From: Nocardia arthritidis
Lineage (GTDB): Bacteria > Actinomycetota > Actinomycetes > Mycobacteriales > Mycobacteriaceae
Reading direction: 5' to 3'
Length of the DNA: 64,000 nt
Assembly (NCBI RefSeq): GCF_011801145.1
Contig: NZ_CP046172.1
Span: 8,866,001-8,930,000 of the forward strand
The position numbers and the translations under genes were made by a program. Below, piece by piece: positions 15,477-22,982 of this stretch (position 1 is the stretch's first letter; the number at the start of each line of letters is the position of its first letter). The notes under the pieces are model-generated. The model was not told the DNA's origin, did not search any database, and was given only the letters and a program-made list of their open reading frames with translations.

Positions 15477-16136
15477 ATGACTCGATCGCTCGCCGACCTC
15501 GGCCGCGGCCTGCCGCTGTGGCATCGGCCACCATGGGCGGATGCCCTGCTCGCCCGGCGCATCGCGGCCGCCGTTCTAGCACTGCTGGCGCTGATGCTGT
15601 TCGTCCGCGGCGATCCGTCCGCCGAACGCACCGAGGCGGTGATCGCCGCCCGCGATCTGGCGCCCGGCCGACTCATCGAACCCGGTGATCTCCGCATCTC
15701 GGCCTACCCGGCGAAATCGCTGCCGGGCGGCGCGGTCCGCGACCGGCAACCGCTGATCGGCGCGACGCTCACCGGCGCGATGCGCACCGGTGAGGTATTC
15801 ACCGATCTGCGCACCGTCGGCCCGCGCCTCGCCGCCGCGGCGAGCGGTGCGCGCGATGCTCGGATCGTACCGATTCGCTTGGCGGACAACGCCGTTGCCG
15901 AAATCCTGCGGGCGGGCGACCGGGTCGATGTCGTCGGCGCCGATGAGCAGTCCGGTCAGGGTGCCCGCCCGGCGCGCACCCTTGCCACCGATGCCGCGGT
16001 GGTGCTCGTCGCGGCGGGCGATGCCCGCGGGCGCGGCTCGCCCGAACGGGTGGTGCTGGTCGCGTTGGACGCACCGCGCGCGACGGCGGTCGCGGCCGCC
16101 TCGCTGCACACCGCGTTGACGGTCGTCTTCCACTGA
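15477..16136 (+). CDS. SAF domain protein (RcpC/CpaB-like)
   Basis: A 219-residue protein with a single N-terminal membrane helix (IAAAVLALLALMLFVRG) and an extracytoplasmic SAF/beta-clip domain (VIAARDLAPGRLIEPGDLRI, then SLPGGAVRDRQPLIGATL), followed by an RcpC-like part (RIVPIRLADNAVAEILRAGDRVDVVGAD). Related CpaB proteins belong to Flp pilus assembly, but no pilus genes are nearby. It sits between fmdB-like and mscL, where mycobacteria also carry a SAF protein. The start is taken at the ATG 15477. Confidence 0.85.
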   Translation: MTRSLADLGRGLPLWHRPPWADALLARRIAAAVLALLALMLFVRGDPSAERTEAVIAARDLAPGRLIEPGDLRISAYPAKSLPGGAVRDRQPLIGATLTGAMRTGEVFTDLRTVGPRLAAAASGARDARIVPIRLADNAVAEILRAGDRVDVVGADEQSGQGARPARTLATDAAVVLVAAGDARGRGSPERVVLVALDAPRATAVAAASLHTALTVVFH

Positions 16137-16262
16137 TCTCGAGATAACAACAGCTAGCGACCGGCTAGCGTTCACCATCTATTTGCCCTGGTGGTCGTCT
16201 AGCATCACACCGAAATACGGCAAGCGGGACCGCCAGCTCCATCGACAGAGGAGATATCGGCA

Positions 16263-16670
16263 ATGCTCAAGGGTTTCAAGGATTTCCTGTTTCGCGGCAA
16301 CGTCGTCGACCTGGCGGTCGCGGTGGTCATCGGCACCGCGTTCGTCGCCATCGTCACCGCGTTCACCAACGGCATCATCAACCCGATACTCGCGGTCTTC
16401 GGCGGCACCGATTCGCTAGGGCTCGGCTTCCGGCTCGTCGCCGACAAACCGGCGACCTTCGTACAGGTCGGTCCGATCATCACCGCGCTGATCAACTTCG
16501 TAATCATCGCGGCCGTACTGTATTTCGTGCTGGTGGCGCCCGCGATGCATGTGCGCAACCGCTTCGGTTCGAAAGAGGATGCGGCGCTTACCGATTCGGA
16601 GGTGCTGATCCAGATCCGCGATCTGCTGGCCGAGGGGCCGGACAGCGCGGGCGGGCGGCACGAATCGTGA
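16263..16670 (+). CDS. mscL: large-conductance mechanosensitive channel MscL
   Basis: A 135-residue homopentamer subunit. It has the classical N-terminus MLKGFKDFLFRGNVVDLAVAV leading into TM1, a periplasmic loop, TM2 (ITALINFVIIAAVLYFVLV) and a cytoplasmic helix (DSEVLIQIRDLLAE). It opens under membrane tension to release solutes during hypo-osmotic shock. GAGGAG lies about 9 nt upstream of the ATG. In mycobacteria mscL adjoins moaB2; here a porin cluster separates them. Confidence 0.97.
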   Translation: MLKGFKDFLFRGNVVDLAVAVVIGTAFVAIVTAFTNGIINPILAVFGGTDSLGLGFRLVADKPATFVQVGPIITALINFVIIAAVLYFVLVAPAMHVRNRFGSKEDAALTDSEVLIQIRDLLAEGPDSAGGRHES

Positions 16671-16689
16671 GCCGGGTGAAAAAGCAAAC

Positions 16690-16715
16690 GGGCCCGGTGC
16701 TTTCGCACCGGACCC
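16690..16715. terminator. bidirectional terminator, mscL / porin
   Basis: An 11-bp stem with one mismatch (GGGCCCGGTGC / GCACCGGACCC) and a TTTC loop between the convergent mscL and porin genes. T-rich sequence follows on the minus strand. Confidence 0.65.
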
Positions 16716-16753
16716 GCTTTACCTGTCCGATCGGTTAGTCCCCTCCGAGCGGA

Positions 16754-17425
16754 TCAGCCGAGGCTGAAGGGCTGACCCCACAGCGTGACCCAAGTGATGA
16801 CGTTGTCGGTCTCGATCTCGGTGCTGACGAACGCACGCGCCTGCGCGTAACCACCGCAACCGGTCAGGGCGATGGTCTCATCGGCCCAGGTCACCGAGCC
16901 GTGGCCACCGGTGAACTTCGCCTTCTTCGAGTGCGATTCCTGGCCGTAGTCGTCCGGGACTTCCCGGTCGATGATGTAGAACGACTTCGCCTGGCCCGGA
17001 CCCAGGTTCAGGGTGCCGCCCGTGCCGACGCCGGCATCGAGGCTCTTGCCGTCGTAGGTGCCCGACGCGTTCGCCGAACCGTTCATGTTGCCGCCACCGA
17101 TATTCACCTGGCAGCCAACGGTGTAGCCCGGGATGACCTTGCCGCCCTTGGCGGTGGTGTCGCCGGTGATGTCCACGGACCCGGTACCCGAAACCCACGC
17201 GTTGCGGTGCACCGGGGTGGCGCCCAGCGACGGGTTGATGTTCGCGGACTCGTTGGTCAGGCGGACGGTCACCACGGTGCCATCCGACAGCGTCTTGACG
17301 ATTTCGCCGCCCGGCAGCGGCACGAAGGTGTCGGCGTTGGCCGCACCGGTGGACAGGAGGCCGATGGCCACGGTAGCGGCGGCGCCGAAACCGGCGACCT
17401 TCGCCACAGTTTTGCGGTTGATCAT
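16754..17425 (-). CDS. MspA family porin (copy A1)
   Basis: A 223-residue outer-membrane (mycomembrane) channel protein with a Sec signal peptide (residues 1-31, ending GAANA-DTFVPLP). The mature part carries MspA landmarks: NINPSLGATPVHRNAWVSGT, GYTVGCQVNIGGG, and the C-terminal LTGCGGYAQARAFVSTEIETDN. MspA-like octamers let small hydrophilic nutrients through the mycolic-acid layer; Nocardia farcinica makes a hetero-oligomeric pore from NfpA and NfpB. It follows copy B1 by 66 nt and is nearly identical to copy A2 at 18552. Confidence 0.95.
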   Translation of the reverse strand: MINRKTVAKVAGFGAAATVAIGLLSTGAANADTFVPLPGGEIVKTLSDGTVVTVRLTNESANINPSLGATPVHRNAWVSGTGSVDITGDTTAKGGKVIPGYTVGCQVNIGGGNMNGSANASGTYDGKSLDAGVGTGGTLNLGPGQAKSFYIIDREVPDDYGQESHSKKAKFTGGHGSVTWADETIALTGCGGYAQARAFVSTEIETDNVITWVTLWGQPFSLG

Positions 17426-17491
17426 TTGGTATATCCCTCTGGGGTTTTCGAGTTCGATTCGGCGAGAAGGGTTTTCGATGGGTTCGACACG

Positions 17492-18166
17492 TCAGCCGAT
17501 GCTGAACGGCATCCCGTAGAGGGTGGTCTTCGAGTAGTCGTTGCCGATGATTTCGACAACGGTGTACGAGCGCGCCTGGGCGTAGCCACCGCAACCCTGC
17601 ACATCGACCTGGAAGTCCTGGTACTCGACCGAGTAGGTGCCGGGCTTCTGGATGTCCTTCGAGTCGACCTGAACGAAGGCGACCTGACCCGGGCCGAGGT
17701 TCAGACCGATACCGCCGCTGACACCGGCCTTGGTCAGGCTGGCGGTGGCGCCGACGTTCGCGGAGATCGCGTTCTCACCGATGGAGACCTGGCAGCCGAT
17801 GATGTAGCCGGTCGAAAGTTCCGAGGTGCCGTGAGTCGACGAGTTGTTGGTGCCGGGGTTGTTCTTCGGACCGTTGTTCGGGCCGACCTTGCCCTCGGGG
17901 GTAGCGGTGACCTCGGCGATAGCGTTGCCGGAGAGCCAGGCCACGCGGCCCGCGCCATTGGCCGCCAGCGACGGCGAGATGATGGCGTGCTCGTTGTTGT
18001 GCGTGATGGTCACATTGGGGCCGAGCTTCTGTCCGTCCGGCAACGGCACAAAAGTATCGGCGTTCGCGGCACCGGTCGAAAAGAGGCCCAGTGCGACGGT
18101 AGCGGCGGCGCCGACCCCCGCGATCTGGACACCGCGGCGCAGACCGGCGGTGCGGTTGTTGCTCAT
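17492..18166 (-). CDS. MspA family porin (copy B1)
   Basis: A 224-residue porin from the ATG 18166, preceded by GAGGGG; an ATG 12 nt earlier lacks a ribosome site. A signal peptide ends at GAANA-DTFVPLP. Mature landmarks are ISPSLAANGAGRVAWLSGNA, GYIIGCQVSIGENAIS and VQGCGGYAQARSYTVVEIIGND. It differs from the A type in the loop with the Asn/Gly-rich NNGPKNNPGTNNSS. It probably co-assembles with the A-type subunit encoded just downstream, as the NfpA/NfpB pair does. The leader carries a 9-bp hairpin. Confidence 0.94.
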   Translation of the reverse strand: MSNNRTAGLRRGVQIAGVGAAATVALGLFSTGAANADTFVPLPDGQKLGPNVTITHNNEHAIISPSLAANGAGRVAWLSGNAIAEVTATPEGKVGPNNGPKNNPGTNNSSTHGTSELSTGYIIGCQVSIGENAISANVGATASLTKAGVSGGIGLNLGPGQVAFVQVDSKDIQKPGTYSVEYQDFQVDVQGCGGYAQARSYTVVEIIGNDYSKTTLYGMPFSIG

Positions 18167-18178
18167 ACTTCCCCTCAT

Positions 18179-18551
18179 CAGGTTCTAGCGGTCGGCCGCG
18201 GTGGGTTCGCCGCGGCCGAGGTATTTCCCTTTCAGGCCGGACCGACCTGTGCTGGAATCTACTGCCCAGCAAGGGATCTTGCCGACCGTCTCGCCGCACA
18301 ACGATTGCACAACGATCTTGGGTCGCGCCCATCCTAAGCTCTTCTGAGGAAAATCTCAGGATTTCCGATCAACTTACACCGAAACCCGCGCAACACCGCT
18401 ACCATCCCGTGCGATGGCGAGGTTCGGGCACTCACATGGCCGAACGGATCCGTTGCCGAAGCAACGGACCTGTTCTTTTGGCCTCCTATCCAGCCCATCC
18501 CGCCTGACCTGCGGCTATGCCACGATGAATCCGACAGGGACAGAACCGGGC
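18179..18551. other. gap between the two porin pairs
   Basis: It contains the B1 leader with its hairpin (18193-18218), the presumed promoter of the B1-A1 pair further upstream, and a stem-loop around 18434-18465 built from GGATCCGTTGC / GCAACGGACC that may terminate the A2 transcript. No ORF is credible. Confidence 0.5.
18193..18218 (-). promoter_or_regulatory. leader hairpin of the B1-A1 porin operon
   Basis: A 9-bp perfect stem (CGGCCGCGG / CCGCGGCCG, 8-nt loop), 27 nt upstream of the B1 start codon. A hairpin of different sequence occupies the same position ahead of B2. Confidence 0.55.
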
Positions 18552-19223
18552 TCAGCCGAGACTGAATGGCTGACCCCACAGCGTCACCCAGGTGACGACG
18601 TTGTCGGTCTCGATTTCGGTGCTGACGAACGCACGCGCCTGCGCATAACCACCGCAACCGGTCAGGGCGATGGTCTCATCGGCCCACGTCACCGAGCCGT
18701 GCTCACCGGTGAACTTCGCCTTCTTGCTGTGCGATTCCTTGCCGTAGTCGTCCGGAACTTCCCGATCGATGACGTAGAACGACTTCGCCTGCCCCGGACC
18801 CAGGTTCAGCGTGCCACCCGTACCGACACCGGCATCGAGGCTCTTGCCGTCGTAGGTACCCGACGCATTCGCCGAACCGTTCATATTGCCGCCACCGATA
18901 TTCACCTGGCAGCCAACGGTGTAACCCGGGTAGATACCGCCGCCTTTGGCAGTAGAGCCGCTGGAAATATCGACCGACGCGCTACCCGAAACCCACGCGT
19001 TGCGGTGCACGGGGGTGGCACCCAGCGACGGGTTGATATTCGCGGATTCGCCGGTCAAACGGACGGTGACCACCGTGCCATCCGACAGCGTCTTGACGAT
19101 TTCGCCGCCCGGCAGCGGCACAAAAGTATCGGCATTCGCCGCACCGGCGGAAAGCAGGCCAATGGTGACGGTGGCAGCCGCACCGAAACCGGCCGCCTTC
19201 GCCATATCCTTACGGTTGAACAT
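18552..19223 (-). CDS. MspA family porin (copy A2)
   Basis: A 223-residue porin nearly identical to copy A1: same signal peptide end, same NINPSLGATPVHRNAWVSG and GYTVGCQVNIGGGNMNGS regions. Differences cluster in the signal peptide, around residues 85-97 (SASVDISSGSTAKGGGIYPG) and at HSKKAKFTGEHGS. It follows copy B2 by 57 nt in the second pair. The close match argues for a recent tandem duplication of a two-gene unit or for gene conversion. Confidence 0.95.
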   Translation of the reverse strand: MFNRKDMAKAAGFGAAATVTIGLLSAGAANADTFVPLPGGEIVKTLSDGTVVTVRLTGESANINPSLGATPVHRNAWVSGSASVDISSGSTAKGGGIYPGYTVGCQVNIGGGNMNGSANASGTYDGKSLDAGVGTGGTLNLGPGQAKSFYVIDREVPDDYGKESHSKKAKFTGEHGSVTWADETIALTGCGGYAQARAFVSTEIETDNVVTWVTLWGQPFSLG

Positions 19224-19280
19224 TATTCGTTTACCCTTCGAGGGTTGAAAATCGCCGCAGCGAGAAAATTTCGATCCGGC

Positions 19281-19955
19281 TCAGCCGATGCTGAACGGCA
19301 TGCCGTAGAGGGTGGTCTTCGAGTAATCGTTGCCGATGATTTCGACCACGGTGACGGCCCGTGCCTGCGCGTATCCGGCACAACCCTGGATGTCGAGCTC
19401 GACGTCCTGGTACTCCACCGAATAGGTTCCGACCTTGGTGATGTCCTTGTTGTCGATGGCGACCCATTTCACCTCACCGGGGCCGATATCCAGCCCGATA
19501 CCGCCGCTGACGCCCGCCTCGGTGAGGCTGGCGGTGGCGCCGAGGTTGGCCGAGATCGCGCTGTCGGAAATGGAAACCTGGCAGCCGATGATGTAGCCGG
19601 TGGTGAGTTCCGAGGTGCCGTGTGTCGACGAATTGTTGGTGCCCGGGTCATTCGTGGGACCATTATTCGGACCCGCCGTGCCCTCGGGGGTCTCGGTGAC
19701 TTCGGCGACCGCATTGCCGGAAACCCAGACAACGCGTCCGGCGCCGTTCGCGGCCATCGACGGGGAAATAATGGCGTGCTCGCCATTTCGCGTAATAGTT
19801 ACACCCGGACCCATCTTCTGACCGTCCGGCAACGGCACGAAGGTGTCCGCATTCGCTGCACCGGTTGAGAGCAGCCCGATGGCCACGGCCGCGGCGCCGC
19901 CGACGCCCGCGACGCGCACACCGAGACGCAAACCGTTGGTGCGGTTCTCGCTCAT
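19281..19955 (-). CDS. MspA family porin (copy B2)
   Basis: A 224-residue porin from the ATG 19955, with the same GAGGGG ribosome site and leader as copy B1. The signal peptide ends at GAANA-DTFVPLP. Its mature part matches B1 in most positions (ISPSMAANGAGRVVWVSGNA, GYIIGCQVSISDSAIS) but has diverged more than A1 and A2 have from each other, for instance in LDIGPGEVKWVAIDNKDITK. It is the first gene of the B2-A2 operon, with a hairpin leader and a Crp-type site further upstream. Confidence 0.94.
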   Translation of the reverse strand: MSENRTNGLRLGVRVAGVGGAAAVAIGLLSTGAANADTFVPLPDGQKMGPGVTITRNGEHAIISPSMAANGAGRVVWVSGNAVAEVTETPEGTAGPNNGPTNDPGTNNSSTHGTSELTTGYIIGCQVSISDSAISANLGATASLTEAGVSGGIGLDIGPGEVKWVAIDNKDITKVGTYSVEYQDVELDIQGCAGYAQARAVTVVEIIGNDYSKTTLYGMPFSIG

Positions 19956-19982
19956 ACTTCCCCTCATCAGGTTTCTAACAGT

Positions 19983-20003
19983 CAGCCTCGACCATCGAGG
20001 CTG
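19983..20003 (-). promoter_or_regulatory. leader hairpin of the B2-A2 porin operon
   Basis: A 9-bp perfect stem (CAGCCTCGA / TCGAGGCTG, 3-nt loop), 28 nt upstream of the B2 start codon. Position is conserved with 18193-18218 although the paired bases differ. Confidence 0.55.
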
Positions 20004-20237
20004 GACAATGGTCCGCTCAGGCCCAGCTCAGTTTGTCGCCCTGGTGTTGCCGGTTTGTAACCGGCCGTTATTTCGGCGCAACAAAGTCGGGAGGCTCACG
20101 GAACCGAGCCGGGTTCCGTTGAGTTGGCAACTACGTGCGCAACTCGGGCCTGCGGGGTCCAATAGTCGGGTTAGCTCGTGACGGACATTAAACCGCCGGT
20201 AATTCGGCCGCAACGTAGTGTTCTGCGAACCTGTGAA

Positions 20238-20253
20238 TGTGATTCACGTCACA
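20238..20253. promoter_or_regulatory. Crp-type binding site
   Basis: TGTGA-TTCACG-TCACA matches the Crp consensus TGTGA-N6-TCACA at every defined position. It lies about 280 nt upstream of the B2 porin start. Confidence 0.65.
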
Positions 20254-20471
20254 GAACCTGTATGCACCTATCGCGTGACGTGCATAAATAGGTAAACAGA
20301 ACAGACCCATCGGTCTGATAAGGGGAACAAAACGACCTAAAAGGGCAGATGCGGCATACGCGCCAGCTTCGTAAAAGTATCGCTAAATTAGCGGCGAAAC
20401 CGTAAGGATAACGGGTATATCACAACGCTATAGGTCGCGAATTACGTAGCAGGGCCGTAGAAAAATACAGC

Positions 20472-20663
20472 TCAACCGTGATGCGGCGGCACCTGGGAGC
20501 GCAGCCAGTCATCGGACGAACCGGCGGTATCCGGTTCGGGACCGCGCTCATCGCTCGTCGTATCCGGGAGGGTGTCGCCGAAGATCCGCGCCAGACGCGC
20601 GGCATCCCTCGCCCGGCGCTGCGCCGGACGAGGGTCGTCGGAATTCGGTGCCGGGGAGATTAT
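20472..20663 (-). CDS. small protein after moaB2, start codon AUA or lost
   Basis: An open frame of 63 codons encodes a polar, charged protein (DDPRPAQRRARDAARLARIFG, later SDERG, ending DDWLRSQVPPHHG). Its composition reads as real protein and recalls a short conserved actinobacterial ORF (from memory). No ATG, GTG or TTG exists in frame ahead of the core. The sequence at the moaB2 stop is ATAA, where an ATGA start/stop overlap would be expected, so one G-to-A change may have turned the start into AUA. It may be weakly translated from AUA, or be a start-loss pseudogene. Confidence 0.5.
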   Translation of the reverse strand: MISPAPNSDDPRPAQRRARDAARLARIFGDTLPDTTSDERGPEPDTAGSSDDWLRSQVPPHHG

Positions 20664-21154
20664 TCGGCCAATCCGGACAGCTCGCCGATCACTCGGCTGG
20701 CCAGCGGCCCGAGGGTTGCCATGCCGTCGCGGACCGCGGAGCGGGTGCCGGGCAGGTTTACCACGAGTGTGCTGCCGGATACGCCCGCCAGACCGCGGGA
20801 CAGGCCGGCGTCGAGCGAACCCGCCAACCGGCCGGAGGAACGCAGCGCCTCGCTGATCCCGGGCAGTTCCCGGTCCAGCACCTGCGCGGTCGCCTCCGGG
20901 GTGACATCGCGGGGCGACATGCCGGTGCCGCCGACCGAGATCACCAGGTCGACGCCGCCGATCACCGCGGTGTTCAGCGCATTGCGGATCTCCACCTCGT
21001 CGGCCTGAACGGACACCGACGCGTCCACCAGAAAACCCGCCTCCGTAAGCAGCTCGGTCACCAGCGGACCTAGCGAATCCTCTCCCCCATGTGCCGTTCG
21101 ATCATCGACGACCACCACCAGTGCACGCCCCGCCACAGGAGCATCGATTTCCAT
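20660..21154 (-). CDS. moaB2: MoaB/Mog family molybdopterin-binding protein MoaB2
   Basis: A protein of 164 residues from the ATG 21154 (a longer frame from 21259 would overlap the pepD stop). It has the MoCF-binding fold: ALVVVVDDRTAHGGEDSLGPL, VDLVISVGGTGMSPRDVTPEAT with the GGTG loop, and LSRGLAGVSGSTLVVNLPGTRSAV. MoaB/Mog proteins adenylylate molybdopterin in cofactor synthesis. In mycobacteria moaB2 follows pepD in the mprA-mprB-pepD gene set, as here. Confidence 0.92.
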   Translation of the reverse strand: MEIDAPVAGRALVVVVDDRTAHGGEDSLGPLVTELLTEAGFLVDASVSVQADEVEIRNALNTAVIGGVDLVISVGGTGMSPRDVTPEATAQVLDRELPGISEALRSSGRLAGSLDAGLSRGLAGVSGSTLVVNLPGTRSAVRDGMATLGPLASRVIGELSGLAE

Positions 21155-21255
21155 GGTGCTCACCGTAGCGCCTAGGCCGGCAAGGTCGATCGCCGCGCCG
21201 AGATGCGCGGCGGAGTCCGTGGTCAGGGTTCCCTTACCGCCAGGTAGCAGCCGCA

Positions 21256-22830
21256 TCATCGGCCACCGTCCGCGGGCGCGCCGGCGAGGGTCACCTCGAC
21301 GGTCTTCGGATTGTTGCCTTGATCGTCGGTGTAGGTGAGCTTCACCTTGTCTCCCGGTGCGTGCGAACGGATCGCGGCGACGAGCGCGTCGCCGGAGTCG
21401 ATGTTGCGGTTGTCCACCTTGGTCACCACGACGCCCGCCGGAATTCCGGCCTTGGCGGCCGGGCCGTCCGGCGTCGCCTCCAGCACCCGCGCGCCGTTGA
21501 CGGTGTCCTGCGCCTGGATCTTGATGCCGATCTGGGCGTAGGTGGCGTGACCGGTCTTGCTCAACTCGTCGGCGACCCGGCGGGCCTGGTCGACCGGAAT
21601 GGCGAAGCCGAGGCCGATGGAACCGCTCTGCTGCTGCCCCAGACCGGGCATTTCATTCGCGCCGAGGGTGGCGATGGCGGTGTTGATGCCGACGAGTTTG
21701 CCGCTGCCGTCGACCAGTGCGCCGCCGGAGTTGCCCGGGTTGATCGCGGCGTCGGTCTGGATGGCGTCGATCACCGGGTTCACCGCCGCCTGGCTCTGCG
21801 GCGCGCCCTCGCCCTGGGTGGAAACCGGGCGGTTCAGCGCCGAGACGATTCCGGTGGTGACGGTGCCGGACAGGCCGAGCGGCGCGCCGATCGCCACGAC
21901 CGGCTGGCCGACCTGCAGATTCGCCGAGGTGCCCAGTTCGATCGGGGTCAGGCCGTTCTTACCGGAAACCCTGATCACCGCGAGATCCGAAACCGGATCG
22001 GCGCCGACCAGGGTGGCCGATGCGGTGCTGTTGTCCGAGAAGACGACCTGCATCTTGGCGTTCGGACCGGCGCCGCCCGCCACGTGATTATTGGTCAGGA
22101 TCAGGCCGTCCGAGGAGAGCACGACACCGGAGCCCTCGCCCTCGGCCCGGGAGCCCGCGACCTTGATGGTCACCACGCTCGGCAGCACCTTCTGGGCCAC
22201 CGCCTGCACCGATCCCGGCGGGGCCGATGACGCGTTGCTGATATTGGGCTTCGGCGCGTCGAGGGCATTCGTGACGGTGGAGGTGCCGTTGTTGTGCGCG
22301 ACGAGCGCGCCGACGGCGCCACCGACACCGCCGCTGAGCACCGCGAGCACCACCGCGCCCGCGACCATCGAGCCGCGCAGGGTACGGCGGGGCTGCGGTG
22401 GCTGCGCGCCGAAGGGCGCGCCGGGCGGCGGGGCGGGTGATTCGAAGGACATGGCGGCGTACTCCGGGCCGGGGAACGGCTGGGTCGGATTGGGCCCATG
22501 CGGATGGCTCGCGAATACCCCGCTCTGCGTCGGGTATTCGGGCTGCGGACCGTACTGACCCGTCCCGCCGAATTGTGGCTCGCCGGAACCGAATTGGGGT
22601 TGTCCCGCCGGATCAGGCCGTTGCCACGGGGAATCGGGCTGCTGCGCCGAATTCGGCCGAGCCTGCGATTCGGCCGGACCGTATGGTGGCGCCGCTGGAC
22701 CGGCCTGCGACGCCTGATCGAACCGCGGCTCCGCCGCACTGTTCGCGGCGGGCAGCTGCTCGGTCGGCTGGTGATCCGGCGCGGTGTTCGCCGCCGACTC
22801 GTCCTGCCGGTCCTTCGACTCCTCGGTCAT
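21256..22830 (-). CDS. pepD: trypsin-like serine protease PepD (HtrA type)
   Basis: A 524-residue membrane-anchored HtrA protease. A Pro/Gln-rich cytoplasmic N-terminus (about 1-150) precedes one membrane helix (VAGAVVLAVLSGGVGGAVGAL), the protease domain with His (LTNNHVAGG), Asp (SDLAVIRV) and Ser (NPGNSGGALVD), and a C-terminal PDZ domain (GIKIQAQDTVNGARVLEATP). The ATG 22830 follows GAGGAG. PepD degrades misfolded envelope proteins and feeds back on MprAB signalling in mycobacteria. Two MprA-box-like repeats lie 47 nt upstream of the start. Confidence 0.95.
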   Translation of the reverse strand: MTEESKDRQDESAANTAPDHQPTEQLPAANSAAEPRFDQASQAGPAAPPYGPAESQARPNSAQQPDSPWQRPDPAGQPQFGSGEPQFGGTGQYGPQPEYPTQSGVFASHPHGPNPTQPFPGPEYAAMSFESPAPPPGAPFGAQPPQPRRTLRGSMVAGAVVLAVLSGGVGGAVGALVAHNNGTSTVTNALDAPKPNISNASSAPPGSVQAVAQKVLPSVVTIKVAGSRAEGEGSGVVLSSDGLILTNNHVAGGAGPNAKMQVVFSDNSTASATLVGADPVSDLAVIRVSGKNGLTPIELGTSANLQVGQPVVAIGAPLGLSGTVTTGIVSALNRPVSTQGEGAPQSQAAVNPVIDAIQTDAAINPGNSGGALVDGSGKLVGINTAIATLGANEMPGLGQQQSGSIGLGFAIPVDQARRVADELSKTGHATYAQIGIKIQAQDTVNGARVLEATPDGPAAKAGIPAGVVVTKVDNRNIDSGDALVAAIRSHAPGDKVKLTYTDDQGNNPKTVEVTLAGAPADGGR

Positions 22831-22876
22831 GGGCTCCTCGTTTCTCCTCACGTCTGCACCAAGCATGGTGACGACG

Positions 22877-22895
22877 ACTGAGAGCGGACTGAGAC
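22877..22895. promoter_or_regulatory. MprA-box-like direct repeat upstream of pepD
   Basis: ACTGAGAG at 22877-22884 and ACTGAGAC at 22888-22895, with an 11-nt period, matching the repeat found upstream of mprA. Confidence 0.6.
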
Positions 22896-22982
22896 CGCGC
22901 TTTCATTTCTCCGAGATGTACCTGCGAGCACCACGCTCACCAGGAAATACGATACGTAAGCCGGATATATGCGCCGCGACGC

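Larger units (their letters stand above)
19968..20471. other. porin upstream regulatory region
   Basis: About 500 nt without a gene, more AT-rich than its surroundings. It holds the B2 leader hairpin, an 8-bp inverted repeat (ACGGAACC / GGTTCCGT, about 20098-20119) and a perfect Crp-type palindrome (20238-20253). The porin promoter probably lies here; nothing else is recognised. Confidence 0.5.
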
